DNA from: Allosphingosinicella deserti
Lineage (GTDB): Bacteria; Pseudomonadota; Alphaproteobacteria; Sphingomonadales; Sphingomonadaceae
Direction: 5' to 3'
Assembly (NCBI RefSeq): GCF_003012735.1
Contig: NZ_PXYI01000003.1
Location: 248,001 to 312,000, forward strand
Length of the DNA stretch: 64,000 nt
This document shows, in pieces, positions 36,264 to 45,845 of this stretch (position 1 is its first letter; each line of letters starts with the position of its first letter). The notes under the pieces are model-generated. The model was not told where the DNA came from, did not search any database, and saw only the letters and a list, made by a program, of their open reading frames with translations. The position numbers were made by a program, and so were the translations under genes.

Positions 36264-36460
36264 CGCCTCGTCTCCCTTTGTCTGCCTATCGAAGTGGGTC
36301 GTAACGGCGGCGGTTCAAGTGCGGCGGCGCGCGCTTTGCGACGAGTGGTGAGTGTGAGGGGAGAGGGACGATGGTTGCGCGGCGTCGGGCAGGGCTGTGC
36401 GGCGGCGGAGGCCGAGGGCCCCGCGGGCGGAGGCCGAGGGGCACCGCGGGCGGATGGGCC

Positions 36461-37708
36461 TCAGGCGCTGCCGCTCAGCCGGCGCCAGAGCCATTCCGCC
36501 GGGCCCTGGCGGAACCGTGCCAGCCAGAGCCGGCTGAGCAGGGCGAGGGCGACGAACAGCAGGACCGCGACGGCGGTGAGGCCGAAGAGATTGAGGCGCT
36601 CGAGCTGGCCGAGGCCGTAGCCGTAGAAGACCCAGCAGCCGAGGGCGCCCGAGGCGAGATAGTTGGTGAGGCTCATCCGGCCGGCGGGGGCGAGGAACGC
36701 CTGGAGAGGGGATGGGCGGCGCGGGGGGCTGGGGCGGCGGGCGAGCAGCAGCGCGAAGGCGGCGAGATAGCCGAAGGCGAGGATCGGCACGCCGACATAA
36801 GCGGCGGTGATCGCGGCATGGGCGGCGCCGGTCGCGCGGACTCCGAGGAAGGGGAGGCTGCTCGCGACGCTGAGCACCGACCCGATCGGGATGGCGATCG
36901 CGGCGAGGCGGCGGAGCAAGCGCCGGTGGGCGGCGGGATCGAGCAGGAGGCCGGTGCGCACCGACCAGGCGCCGAGCAGGAACAGGCCGAGCACGCTGAG
37001 ATTGTAGAGCGTCATGTGCGGCGTGTTGACGCCGAATTCGCGCAGGCCGGTGCGGATATTCTGTGCGACCGCGTCGGCGTAGGACGGGCTGGTATAGGCG
37101 GCGAGCGCTGCGGCGGCCTCGGCACCGCGGCTGGTCTCGATCAGGTTCGGCAACGGGCCGCCGACGGCGAGTTCGAGCGCGGCGGCGATCAGCGGCGGCG
37201 CGAGGACGAGGGCGAGGCCCGTCTTGAGCAACCGGTCGATGGCCCAGTGCCGCACCATGATCAAAGCGAAGCCGAGGAGCGCGTAGGTGACGAGGATGTC
37301 GCCCCAGAACAGGAAGACCTGGTTGACCAGGCCGAAGCCGAGCAGGACGAGCATCCGGCGGGCGTAGAAGGCGGGGAAGCCGGTGCCGCAGGTTTGGCTC
37401 CGGAGCATCAGGATCGCGAAGCCGGCGCCGAACAGGAAGGCGAAGCAGGAGCGTGCCTTGCCCTGGAAGAGGATGAGATCGACGGCGGCGGCGGCGAGAT
37501 CGGTCGGGCCCGCGGCGGCGAAGGTCGCGCGGCCGTTCACCGCCATCACCATCGATCCGATGTTCATCACGATCACCCCGAGCAAGGCGAGCGCGCGGAG
37601 GGCGTCGATATGGGCGAGGCGGCCGCCGGTGAGGATCGTCCGCGCGACATCGTCGGGCGGGCCGGCCGCGTGCGTGCCGGAGGTGGAAATGTCCTGATGT
37701 GCGTTCAT
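36461..37708 (-). CDS. DUF418-domain membrane protein
   Basis: A 415-residue inner-membrane protein with about ten membrane segments. The N-terminal HIDALRALALLGVIVMNIGS and LFGAGFAILMLR segments and the C-terminal DUF418 region (AGRMSLTNYLASGALGCWVF then WLARFRQGPAEWLWRRL) define the family (YeiB-like). Its activity is not established. It was started at ATG 37708 because the upstream extension contains a translated family A/B repeat. It has no close neighbours on its strand. Confidence 0.9.
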   Translation of the reverse strand: MNAHQDISTSGTHAAGPPDDVARTILTGGRLAHIDALRALALLGVIVMNIGSMVMAVNGRATFAAAGPTDLAAAAVDLILFQGKARSCFAFLFGAGFAILMLRSQTCGTGFPAFYARRMLVLLGFGLVNQVFLFWGDILVTYALLGFALIMVRHWAIDRLLKTGLALVLAPPLIAAALELAVGGPLPNLIETSRGAEAAAALAAYTSPSYADAVAQNIRTGLREFGVNTPHMTLYNLSVLGLFLLGAWSVRTGLLLDPAAHRRLLRRLAAIAIPIGSVLSVASSLPFLGVRATGAAHAAITAAYVGVPILAFGYLAAFALLLARRPSPPRRPSPLQAFLAPAGRMSLTNYLASGALGCWVFYGYGLGQLERLNLFGLTAVAVLLFVALALLSRLWLARFRQGPAEWLWRRLSGSA

Positions 37709-37883
37709 GCGCCGAATCTCCTTGTCCGGCGCGGGCCTAGGGTGCGGGCGTTTGAACCAGCGTGGTAAGCGGGGCCGGCGGAGCGTGGAAATTGGGGGGG
37801 GCGCGGCGCGGGCAGCGCTTTGCGTGCGGGCCGTCAGGGCTGTGCGGTGAGGAGACGCTGTGGATCCGGTGCGTTTCCGACTT

Positions 37884-37950
37884 GAGATCCCAGCCATCGG
37901 GTCCCATCGAAATGGAATATCGATGGGGTCCCTCCGCTGGGATGACGGGG
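37884..37950. repeat. Family A repeat with a nested family B palindrome
   Basis: The outer arms are GAGATCCCAGCC and CCGCTGGGATGACGGG. Between them lies CATCGGGT, then the B palindrome (CCCATCGA ... TCGATGGGG, 37903-37928), then TCCCT. The A element has been split by, or has gained, the B element. Confidence 0.88.
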
Positions 37951-38000
37951 AAGGCGGGCAGACGCTCATTTGCTTGAAGAATCTGCTCCGTCCCTTGCGT

Positions 38001-38186
38001 GCGACCGGCTGGACGCCCCCGCGGAGGCCAAGCGGCCCCGTGCGCGTCGCGCCTGACTGGCCGCCCGCCCCTGAAGGGGAGCAATCGCGAACGCTGTTGC
38101 GGGTGAAGAGGTCTGCCCCGCCCCTCGCGCGCGATCGACTGGACGCCCCACGTCCAGCCTGAACGATCTCGCGCCCCCTGAAGGGG
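38001..38186. repeat. Duplicated 75-80 base module with CCCCTGAAGGGG hairpin
   Basis: Two modules share CGAYCGRCTGGACGCCCC at their start, GCCTGA in the middle and the self-complementary CCCCTGAAGGGG at their end (38068-38079 and 38175-38186). The middle parts differ. Confidence 0.6.
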
Positions 38187-38194
38187 AGGGGAAA

Positions 38195-38497
38195 TCAGCG
38201 CTTGCGGACGAATTCGGCGCGGAGGACGAGGCCCTTGATGCCGTCGTGGCGGCAGTCGATTTCCTGGGGATCGCCGGTGAGGCGGATGCTCTTGATCGCG
38301 GTGCCGCGCTTCAGGGTCTGACTGGTGCCCTTGACCTTTAAATCCTTGATCAGCGTCACGGAATCGCCGTCGGCGAGAAGGTTGCCGACGGCATCGCGGA
38401 CCTCGACGTCCGATGAAGCGGGCGCGGTGTCGGCTCCGGCCGCGACCCATTCGCCGGTGGCTTCGTCATAGACATAGTCTTCGGTGCCGGCGGTCAT
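38195..38497 (-). CDS. PhnA-domain (YjdM-like) protein without zinc ribbon
   Basis: A 100-residue protein. The C-terminal 70 residues match the PhnA/YjdM domain: VRDAVGNLLADGDSVTLIKD, LKVKGTSQTLKRGTAIKSIR and IKGLVLRAEFVRKR. The N-terminal zinc ribbon of YjdM is replaced by TEDYVYDEATGEWVAAG, which has no cysteines. Despite its old name, the family is not part of the C-P lyase core; its role is uncertain. Start ATG 38497 follows AGAGGATG. Confidence 0.88.
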   Translation of the reverse strand: MTAGTEDYVYDEATGEWVAAGADTAPASSDVEVRDAVGNLLADGDSVTLIKDLKVKGTSQTLKRGTAIKSIRLTGDPQEIDCRHDGIKGLVLRAEFVRKR

Positions 38498-38648
38498 CGT
38501 CCATCCTCTTGGCGCCGGCGGGTGCCGGCCTGCCGGGCTGTAGAACGTCCGGACGATCAGGGGAATATCGGCGGCGCCGCTGGAGCCCCGGGGGCTGGCG
38601 CAAGTGCCGGCGCCTGGAATAGACCGGGTCGGAACGGCGGAGGCCTAT

Positions 38649-39074
38649 ATGGAAGACGCACCGATTACCGGCGGCTGCCTGTGCGGCGCAGTGCGCTACA
38701 GCGCCAAGGGGCCGATCGTCGCGGCGCGGATGTGCTGGTGCCGGGTGTGCCAGTATCTCGCCAGCGGCAGCGCGACGACCAACATCCTCGTCCCGACCGA
38801 GGATCTGCGGGTCGACGGCGCGCTCGCCGAATATCGCAGCGTCGCCGACAGCGGCAACCGCATGGCGCGGCGCTTCTGCCCGACCTGCGGCACCCATATG
38901 TTCAGCGCCGCCGACGACCGGCCGCACCTCGTCGTCGTCCGGGTCGGGACGCTCGACGATCCGGAGCTGGGGGCACCCGAGGGGGTGATCTGGGCGGCGC
39001 GCGCGCCCTCCTGGGCATGCTGGGATCCGGCGCTGCCGCGCACCGAGGGGCAGCCGGGGCCGGCGAGGTCGTAA
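38649..39074 (+). CDS. GFA-domain zinc protein (second copy)
   Basis: A 141-residue GFA protein with GGCLCGAVRY, CWCRVCQYLA and FCPTCGTHMF as the zinc-binding cysteine groups. It differs clearly from the GFA protein at 2337-2780, so the two are not a recent duplication. Substrate unknown. ATG 38649 follows GGAGGCC. It is divergent from the PhnA-domain gene and precedes the cyclopropane synthase gene by about 100 bases. Confidence 0.9.
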   Translation: MEDAPITGGCLCGAVRYSAKGPIVAARMCWCRVCQYLASGSATTNILVPTEDLRVDGALAEYRSVADSGNRMARRFCPTCGTHMFSAADDRPHLVVVRVGTLDDPELGAPEGVIWAARAPSWACWDPALPRTEGQPGPARS

Positions 39075-39176
39075 CGCCGCGATCGCCCTCCGGGCGCACG
39101 CGGCGGGCCTGCGGGGTTGCCGCTGCGCCGCCGGCATCTTCGCTTCGGTTTACGCTCTAGATGTTGGGAGGTTCGC

Positions 39177-40451
39177 ATGGTGGAGGTGGGATCGAGCCGA
39201 GGCGAACCGGGCCGGCGGACGTCGCCGGCAATGGCGGTGCTGGCGCGGGTGCTCGGCGGGATGATCCGCAAGGGCGAACTCACCATCGTCGATCACAAGA
39301 AGCGGGTTTACCGCTTCGGTACGGCGGCGGCGGGCTGGCCGTCGTGCACGATCCGCTTCGCCGACAAGCGGGTGCCGTTCGCGATCCTGCGCGATCCGGT
39401 CATGGGGGTCGGCGAGGCCTTCGTCGACGGGCGGCTGATCGTCGAGCAGGGTACGATGCTCGACCTGCTCACCCTGGTGCGCGGCAACACGCCGTGGGAG
39501 GCGGGCGGGACGTTCGGGCGCCGCCGGCCGCTCGGGGCTCGGCTCGACCGGATCAACTGGGCGCGGCGGGCGCGGCGCAACGTCGCCCACCATTATGATC
39601 TCTCCGATGGGTTGTACCAACTCTTCCTCGATGCCGAGCTCAGCTACAGCTGCGCCTATTTCCGCGACGTCGGCGCGAGCCTCGAACAGGCGCAGGCGGA
39701 CAAGAATGCGCATATCGCGGCGAAGCTCGCGCTCGCGCCGGGCATGCGGGTGCTCGACATCGGCTGCGGCTGGGGCGGGCTGGCGCTGTACCTGCACGAA
39801 GCAGCGGGGGTCGACGTCACCGGCATCACCCTGTCCGAGCGGCAGCTGGAGATCGCCAGCGCCCACGCCGCCGAGGCCGGGGTCAGCGACCATGTCCGGT
39901 TCGCGCTGCTCGATTATCGGCGTGCGGAAGCGACGTTCGGCGGAGGCTTCGACCGGATCGTCTCGGTCGGCATGTTCGAGCATGTCGGGCCGCCGCAGTA
40001 TCGGACCTTCTTCGAGACGTGCCGGCGGCTGCTTGCGCCCGACGGGGTGATGCTGCTGCACACGATCGGCCTGCTCGGCGGGCCGCAGGTCACCGATGCG
40101 TGGCTGCGCAAATATATCTTTCCGGGCGGCCACATCCCGGCCTTGTCCGAAATCGTCGCCGCGAGCGAGACGGCGCGGCTGATCGCGGCGGACGTCGAGA
40201 CGCTGCGGCTTCATTACGCGCACACGCTCGACCATTGGCACGCGAGGGCGATGGCCCACCGCGCGGAGATCGAGGCGCTGTACGATGCCCGTTTCTTCCG
40301 GATGTGGATCTTCTATCTCGCCGGCGCGATCGCGATGTTCCGACACGGCGAGCTCTGCAACTACCAGATCCAGTACGCAAAGGACCGGCGGGCGCTGCCG
40401 ATCACGCGCGACTATATGGCGGCGGCCGAGGAGGCCCTGCGGGCGCGGTGA
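39177..40451 (+). CDS. cfa: Cyclopropane-fatty-acyl-phospholipid synthase family protein
   Basis: This enzyme adds a methylene from AdoMet to unsaturated acyl chains of membrane phospholipids. The 424-residue protein has the N-terminal lipid-binding part (GVGEAFVDGRLIVEQGTMLD), NVAHHYDLSDGLYQLFLDAE, the AdoMet motif VLDIGCGWGGLALYLHE, and VGMFEHVGPPQYRTFF with YIFPGGHIPALSE. These are the standard Cfa motifs. ATG 39177 follows GGGAGG. Expected in stationary-phase or acid-stress membrane protection. Confidence 0.94.
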   Translation: MVEVGSSRGEPGRRTSPAMAVLARVLGGMIRKGELTIVDHKKRVYRFGTAAAGWPSCTIRFADKRVPFAILRDPVMGVGEAFVDGRLIVEQGTMLDLLTLVRGNTPWEAGGTFGRRRPLGARLDRINWARRARRNVAHHYDLSDGLYQLFLDAELSYSCAYFRDVGASLEQAQADKNAHIAAKLALAPGMRVLDIGCGWGGLALYLHEAAGVDVTGITLSERQLEIASAHAAEAGVSDHVRFALLDYRRAEATFGGGFDRIVSVGMFEHVGPPQYRTFFETCRRLLAPDGVMLLHTIGLLGGPQVTDAWLRKYIFPGGHIPALSEIVAASETARLIAADVETLRLHYAHTLDHWHARAMAHRAEIEALYDARFFRMWIFYLAGAIAMFRHGELCNYQIQYAKDRRALPITRDYMAAAEEALRAR

Positions 40452-40525
40452 GCGGACCGGGCGAGGATTGGCAAGCGGCGGCTGGGGATGATAATGTCGG
40501 GGCGATCAGGATCAGGAGAGTCGAC

Positions 40526-40861
40526 ATGCGCGTCGTGGTTCTTGCCGCCCTCGTTCTCGCCACCGGCAGCGCGGCGGCACCGCCCGCGGCCGCACCGGAC
40601 ACCGGGCGCGGATTGCGGATGCTGCCCAGCGGCAAGATCTCCAATTGTCCGGATCCGTTTCGGGTGACCCCGGCCGACGGGCTCGAGGCTCCGTCCTCGC
40701 GGCGCCTGGGCGAACTGCCGCCCGGAGATACAGTGCTGGCCGTGCATCGCATGACGCCCGACGGTTGCCTCGATCCGCTGATCGTCCGCTACGGCGGCGG
40801 CCGCGGGCCGGCGCGGGCGGCACCCGAGCCGGTGCGGCCGGAGCCGCGGCTGTACCGTTGA
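40526..40861 (+). CDS. Small exported hypothetical protein
   Basis: A 111-residue protein with a signal peptide (MRVVVLAALVLATGSAAA) and a mature part with two cysteines (SGKISNCPDPF, MTPDGCLDPLIV), possibly a disulfide. The end is Pro/Arg-rich. No family recognised. ATG 40526 follows CAGGAGAG; it lies 74 bases after cfa. Confidence 0.65.
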   Translation: MRVVVLAALVLATGSAAAPPAAAPDTGRGLRMLPSGKISNCPDPFRVTPADGLEAPSSRRLGELPPGDTVLAVHRMTPDGCLDPLIVRYGGGRGPARAAPEPVRPEPRLYR

Positions 40862-40977
40862 GGCGCGCAGGCTGACCTTGCGGCCAGCCTCCTTCCCCGC
40901 GTTTGCAGGGAAGGGCAAGAGGTGGGTAGCGGCCGTTCACGCCGTCGGCTGAGCGCTGTGACGCTCGGCTTCGCCGC

Positions 40978-41013
40978 CCTTCGATGCCGCCTGCGGCGTT
41001 GCTCAGGACGGGC
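40978..41013 (+). repeat. Family C repeat with an internal hairpin
   Basis: CCTTCGAT, then GCCGCCTGCGGCG (a hairpin GCCGC/GCGGC), then TTGCTCAGGACGGGC. This is a longer variant in which the central bases are expanded. Confidence 0.7.
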
Positions 41014-41118
41014 ATCGAGCGGCCTCAGCCGCACCCACCCGCAACCTCTCCCTGACAGGGAGGGGAGAAAGGGAGGATGCTGGCCGCGGCACCTGCTCTT
41101 GTCCCGCACGGGAGGATG

Positions 41119-42408
41119 TCAGGGAAGCTGGGCTTTCGGGAAGCCGCCCCAGGCCTCGTCGTAATCGCGTTGCAGGGCCGGGGTGTCGAGCGCGAAGCGG
41201 GTCGGGCGGAAGGGCCAGCAGCTTTCGACCATGAACGCCATCGTGCCTTCGATCCTGTGGGGCTTCAAATCCGCCTCGGAGGCGGCGCGCCAGCTGGCGA
41301 CGTCGGGGCCGTGGCCGGCCATGAGATTGTGCAGCGACAGGGCGCCGGGCGCGAAGCCGTCGGCCTTGGCATCGTAGGCGCCGTGGATCAGGCCCATGCA
41401 CTCGCTCATCACGTTGCGGTGGAACCAGGGCGGGCGGAACGTGTCCTCGGCGACCATCCAGCGCGGCGGGAAGATGACGAAATCGGCGTTGGCGCGGCCC
41501 GGAGTCTCGGACGGGCTGGTCAACACGGTGAAGATCGACGGATCGGGATGGTCGAAGCTCACCGTGCCGATCGTGTTGAAGCGCGCCAGATCATAGGTCC
41601 AGGGCGCGAGATTGCCGTGCCAGGCGACGACGTCCAGCGGGCTATGGTCGAGCGTCGTCGTCCACAGGCTGCCGCCGTGTTTCTGGATCAGCTCGACGGC
41701 GCCGTCGACATCCTCGAACGCCGCGACAGGGGTTTGGAAATCGCGCGGATTGGCGAGGCCGTTGGAGCCGATCGGGCCGAGCTCGGGCAGGCGGAACAGG
41801 GCGCCGTGATTTTCGGCGACATAGCCGCGTGCCCGGCCGTCGGGGAGCAAAGCGCGGAAGCGCACGCCGCGGGGGACGAGGGCGATCTCGCCCGGCGCGA
41901 CGTCGAGCCGGCCCATTTCGGTGAGCAGGCTGAGCCGCCCCTGCTGGGGGATGAACAGCAATTCGCCGTCGGCATCGAAGAAATAGCGCTCCATGTCGCG
42001 GGCGGCGCGATAGACGTGGACGGCGACTCCGGCGAGCTCGGCAGGATCCTTGTTGGCGACCATGGTCACCATCGAGTCAATCAGATCCTCGGGCTCCTCG
42101 GCCCAGTCGAGCGGGTTCCAGCGCAGGCGATTGGGGGCGAGCGGTTCGCCGGCGGTGCCGGGCGCGAACAGCTTGGCGCCCTGGTAGCGGCGATAGGGCG
42201 GGTGCTCGGCGGACGGGCGCAGGCGGTAGAGCCAGGAGCGGCGATTCTCGTGGCGCGGCGCGGTGAAGGCGGTGCCGGAGAGCTGCTCGGCATAGAGCCC
42301 GAAGGCGGGCCTTTGCGGCGAGTTGCGCCCCTGCGGCAGCGCGCCGGGCACCGCCTCGGTCGCGAAATGGTTGCCGAAGCCGCTCATATACCCAGGGTGG
42401 TCGGTCAT
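41119..42408 (-). CDS. hmgA: Homogentisate 1,2-dioxygenase
   Basis: This iron enzyme opens the ring of homogentisate to maleylacetoacetate in tyrosine and phenylalanine breakdown. The 429-residue protein is the usual length. [19 protein letters not shown] at the N-terminus, [20 protein letters not shown], and the central [20 protein letters not shown] are characteristic. The C-terminal region [14 protein letters not shown] carries conserved metal-site histidines. ATG 42408 follows AGAGGAAGC. Maleylacetoacetate isomerase and fumarylacetoacetase are not next to it. Confidence 0.96.
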   Translation of the reverse strand: MTDHPGYMSGFGNHFATEAVPGALPQGRNSPQRPAFGLYAEQLSGTAFTAPRHENRRSWLYRLRPSAEHPPYRRYQGAKLFAPGTAGEPLAPNRLRWNPLDWAEEPEDLIDSMVTMVANKDPAELAGVAVHVYRAARDMERYFFDADGELLFIPQQGRLSLLTEMGRLDVAPGEIALVPRGVRFRALLPDGRARGYVAENHGALFRLPELGPIGSNGLANPRDFQTPVAAFEDVDGAVELIQKHGGSLWTTTLDHSPLDVVAWHGNLAPWTYDLARFNTIGTVSFDHPDPSIFTVLTSPSETPGRANADFVIFPPRWMVAEDTFRPPWFHRNVMSECMGLIHGAYDAKADGFAPGALSLHNLMAGHGPDVASWRAASEADLKPHRIEGTMAFMVESCWPFRPTRFALDTPALQRDYDEAWGGFPKAQLP

Positions 42409-42821
42409 GCTTCCTCTCACGCGTGCCGCCGTCCTTTGACGTGCGTGGGGACGCTCATAGCGGGCCGATGCGGGCGGGCGAAGCCCTTGGTTGCTCCGAG
42501 GAGACGGGCGCGGAGCAGTTCGCGCATGCGGGCCTTCGCGTGCGATCGGGTGCTCGGGAGAGGCGCCCGTCGCGAGCGTGGACCGCCCGACACGTCATCC
42601 TCGCGGAAGCGAGGATCTCGTCGAGGATGGGCGCGGCGGTTCTCGTCGGGCAGCGCCCAGCCGGTGTGAGAGATTGACGACGGCGCGTTTCCGTCGGGAG
42701 ATCCCAGCCATCGGGTCCCATCGAAATGGCATTTCGATGGGGGCCCTTTCGCTGGGATGACGGGATTGGCTGGGATGACGGGGAGGGGGCGGGCGTTCGC
42801 CAACGCTGGCGGCCTCTCGCC
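42409..42821. other. Intergenic region with a nested repeat
   Basis: No credible gene. The right half holds a nested family A/B repeat (42698-42764) and, immediately after it, a second partial GGCTGGGATGACGGGG (42767-42782). The left half shows nothing further. Confidence 0.6.
42698..42764. repeat. Family A repeat with a nested family B palindrome
   Basis: GAGATCCCAGCC, CATCGGGT-like flank, the perfect B palindrome (arms CCCATCGAAATG and CATTTCGATGGG, 42717-42741), then GGCCCTTTC and GCTGGGATGACGGG. Same arrangement as 37884-37950. Confidence 0.9.
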
Positions 42822-44165
42822 TTATTTCATCAGCACCAGTTCTTCGGCCATGGTCGGGTGGAGGGCGACGACTTCGTCGAACTGGCTCTTCTTGAGCTTG
42901 GCCTTGACCGCGATCGCGGCGGCCTGGAGGATTTCGGGGGCGTCGGGGCCGATCATGTGGATTCCGATGACCTCGTCGGTCTGGGCGTCGACGATCATCT
43001 TGTAGAGCGCGCGCTCGTTGCGGCCGGCAAGGACGTTCTTCATCGGGCGGAAATCCGCGGTGTAGGTCTTGATCGAGCCGACCTTGTTGCGCGCCTGGCC
43101 TTCGGTGAGACCGACTCCGGCCATCGGCGGATGGCTGAACACGGCCGAGGGGATATTCTCGTAGTCGACCCGGGTGGGCTTGTTGCCGAACAAGGTGTCG
43201 GCGAAGGCCTGGCCCTCGCGGATCGCCACCGGAGTCAGCTGGACCCGATTGGTGACGTCGCCGACCGCATAGATGCTGTCGACGCTCGAGCGGTTGTCGG
43301 CGTCGACGACGATCGCGCCCTGATCGTCGAGGGTGACGCCGACGCTGTCGAGGCCGAGGCCGTCGGTGTTGGGGCGGCGGCCGACCGCGAACATGAGCAG
43401 ATCGGCCTCGACCGGCTCGCAATTGGTCATCTGGATGCGCAGGCTGCCGTCTTCCTTCTTCTCGACCTGCTCGAAAGCGGCGTGAAAGCGGAATTCGATG
43501 CCCTTCATCATCGAGATGGTGAGCAGGCGGTCGCGGATCGTCTCGTCATAGCCGCGCAGGATGACGTCGCTGCGGTTGACCAGGGTGACGTGGGCGCCGA
43601 ACTGGTGGAAGATGCCGGCGAATTCGTTGGCGATATAGCCTGCGCCGGCGATCACCACCCGCTTGGGCAGGGCTTCGAGGTGAAAGGCCTCGTTGGACGT
43701 GATGCCGTGCTCGGCGCCGGGGAAGTCCGGCACCACGGGCGTGGCGCCGACCGCAATCAGGATCGTCTTTGCGGTGACGATGCGGCCGTCGGCGAGAGTC
43801 ACCTGATTGGGGCCGGAGACGGTGGCGCGCTGGCGGATGACCTCGACGCTGTGGCGTTCGAGCGTTTCCGTGTAGAGGCCCTGGATGCGCTCGACCTCGG
43901 CAAGGACGTTGTCGCGCAGGGTCGGCCAGTGGAAATCGCATTTGGGAACGTTCCAGCCGAAACGGCGGGCGTCGGCGAGATCCTCGGCGAAATGGGCGCC
44001 GTAGACGAGCAGTTTCTTGGGCACGCAGCCGCGGATCACGCAGGTGCCGCCGACCTTGTGTTCCTCGGCCACCGCGACCCTCGCGCCATAAGCGGCGGAG
44101 ACCCGCGCGGCACGGACGCCGCCGGAACCGGCACCGATGACGAAGAGGTCGTAATCGTAATTCAT
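42822..44165 (-). CDS. gor: Glutathione-disulfide reductase
   Basis: Reduces oxidised glutathione with NADPH in the cytosol. The 447-residue flavoprotein has the FAD motif VIGAGSGGVRAAR, the redox pair Cys42/Cys47 in GGTCVIRGCVPKK, the NADPH-binding IAGAGYIANEFAG and the C-terminal HPTMAEEL with the active-site His-Glu. Alphaproteobacterial type. It lies 53 bases after pgi on the same strand and may share its transcript. The Prx5-type peroxiredoxin at 6269 may depend on this enzyme's glutathione, which is an inference. Confidence 0.95.
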   Translation of the reverse strand: MNYDYDLFVIGAGSGGVRAARVSAAYGARVAVAEEHKVGGTCVIRGCVPKKLLVYGAHFAEDLADARRFGWNVPKCDFHWPTLRDNVLAEVERIQGLYTETLERHSVEVIRQRATVSGPNQVTLADGRIVTAKTILIAVGATPVVPDFPGAEHGITSNEAFHLEALPKRVVIAGAGYIANEFAGIFHQFGAHVTLVNRSDVILRGYDETIRDRLLTISMMKGIEFRFHAAFEQVEKKEDGSLRIQMTNCEPVEADLLMFAVGRRPNTDGLGLDSVGVTLDDQGAIVVDADNRSSVDSIYAVGDVTNRVQLTPVAIREGQAFADTLFGNKPTRVDYENIPSAVFSHPPMAGVGLTEGQARNKVGSIKTYTADFRPMKNVLAGRNERALYKMIVDAQTDEVIGIHMIGPDAPEILQAAAIAVKAKLKKSQFDEVVALHPTMAEELVLMK

Positions 44166-44218
44166 GTCACAGGCTCCGGCCGCGGGCGGCGTTGTTCACA
44201 TGGGGGGAAGGCGAAGGC

Positions 44219-45715
44219 TTACTCGCCGAAGGCGCGGGCCATCAGCGCCTTGGTCGACGGATCGAAACCGAGATCCTCGCCATTGTCGATCGCCTTGGCC
44301 ATCGACTTGCCGAGCTCGACACCGAACTGATCGAACGGGTTGATGCCGAGCAAAACCGCATTCACGAAGGTGCGCTGCTCGTAGAAAGCGAGCAGGGCGC
44401 CGATCGTGAACGGATCGACCCGGTCGAGCAGGATCGTCGTCGACGGGCGGTCGCCGGCATAATTGCGGTGCGGATCCTCGCTGCTTTTGCCGGCCATCAG
44501 AGCCGCGCCTTGCGCGAAGCAGTTGATCAGCAGCTGGCGGTGATGCTCTTCGTCGAGCGCATGGCCCGGCTCGACCGCGGCGACGAACTCGACCGGCACG
44601 AGATGGGTGCCCTGGTGCAGCAGCTGGAAGACGGCGTGCTGGGCATCGGTGCCGACTCCGCCCCAGGTGATCAGCGAGGTCTCGCGGCCGACCGGCGCGC
44701 CGTCGAGCGTCACCGACTTGCCGTTCGATTCCATCTCCAGCTGCTGGAGGTAGGACGGGAGCAGGCGGAGGCGTTCGTCATAGGCGAAGACGGCGCGGGT
44801 CTGGGACTTGCGGACGTTGGCGTAATAGCGATCGTGGAAGGCGGCGATCACCGGCGCGTTGCGGTGGAGCGGCGCCAGGCGGAAGTGGCGGTCCATCGCC
44901 GCGGCGCCTTCGAGCAATTGCTCGAACGCCTCCCAGCCGAGCGCCAGCGCGGCCGGGAAGCCGATCGACGACCACAAGGAATAGCGGCCGCCGACCGTCT
45001 CGGAGAAGGGCAGGATGCGTGTCTCGTCGACTCCGAACTCGACCGCCTTGTCGGGGGCGGCGGTGAGCGCGACGACCCGGCCATAGGGATCGGAGACCCC
45101 GGCTTGCTCCATCCAGGCGAGCGCCGAGCGTGTGTTGAGCAAGGTCTCCATGGTGGTGAAGGTCTTCGAGGCGACGGCGATGATCGTCGCATGCGGATCG
45201 AAATCGGCGATTGCTTCCTCAAGCGCTGCGCCGTCGACGTTGGAGACGATCTTCGCTTCATAGCGGCCGGCATCGCGGCCAAGCGCGTCGATCAGGAAAT
45301 CGGGGCCGAGTGCCGAGCCGCCGATGCCGATGTGGAGGATGTGGCGGACCGGACCGAACGCCTCGGCCTCGATCGCGTCGATCAGCGCGCGCATCCGGGC
45401 GTGGAACGCACTGGAGCGGGCGACGCTCTCCGGCGCGCCCTGGCCGCGCTCGGCGCTGTGCTCGGCAGCGCGGCCCTCGGTCGGGTTGACCTCGGCCCCG
45501 GCGAACAGGGCGTCGCGGGCGCCGGCGAGATCCTGCGCCTCGGCAAGGCGCTCGAAAGCGGCGATCGCCTGTGCCGAGAGGTGGGTCTTGGAGAAATCAA
45601 AGCGAATGCCGGCTTCCTCGAGGGTCAGCCGCTGCAGGCGATCGTCCTCGGCGGCGAACAGCGCCTTCAGCGTCTTCGCTTCCACCTGCTCCACGGACGT
45701 CCACGCCTCGGTCAT
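44219..45715 (-). CDS. pgi: Glucose-6-phosphate isomerase
   Basis: Interconverts glucose 6-phosphate and fructose 6-phosphate. A 498-residue protein with the phosphosugar-binding signature HIGIGGSALGPDFLIDALG, SKTFTTMETLLNTRSAL, GGRYSLWSSIGFPAALALG and a C-terminal INPFDQFGVELGKSMAKAI. All family regions are present. It is divergent from lepB and upstream of gor on the same strand. Confidence 0.97.
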   Translation of the reverse strand: MTEAWTSVEQVEAKTLKALFAAEDDRLQRLTLEEAGIRFDFSKTHLSAQAIAAFERLAEAQDLAGARDALFAGAEVNPTEGRAAEHSAERGQGAPESVARSSAFHARMRALIDAIEAEAFGPVRHILHIGIGGSALGPDFLIDALGRDAGRYEAKIVSNVDGAALEEAIADFDPHATIIAVASKTFTTMETLLNTRSALAWMEQAGVSDPYGRVVALTAAPDKAVEFGVDETRILPFSETVGGRYSLWSSIGFPAALALGWEAFEQLLEGAAAMDRHFRLAPLHRNAPVIAAFHDRYYANVRKSQTRAVFAYDERLRLLPSYLQQLEMESNGKSVTLDGAPVGRETSLITWGGVGTDAQHAVFQLLHQGTHLVPVEFVAAVEPGHALDEEHHRQLLINCFAQGAALMAGKSSEDPHRNYAGDRPSTTILLDRVDPFTIGALLAFYEQRTFVNAVLLGINPFDQFGVELGKSMAKAIDNGEDLGFDPSTKALMARAFGE

Positions 45716-45845
45716 ACGCTAATCTCCCTGTTTACGGTCGCGGCCTATCTAGGAGCGCCGCCGGGCGATGGATAGTGGGACGGAGGCGGGCGCACGCCGC
45801 AATCACGTCCTTGACCCGCCGGGTCGCCCACGCGAAAGCGCCGCA

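Larger units (their letters stand above)
37709..38194. other. Intergenic region built of repeats
   Basis: No gene seen. Contains a nested family A/B repeat (37884-37950) and two related modules of about 75-80 bases (38001-38186). The first 100 bases presumably hold the promoter of the DUF418 gene. Confidence 0.6.

Noticed and set aside
36371-37768. A 465-residue plus-strand frame opposite the DUF418 gene
   Set aside because: Glu/Gly/Arg-rich low-complexity shadow. The minus strand codes for a typical multi-pass membrane protein.
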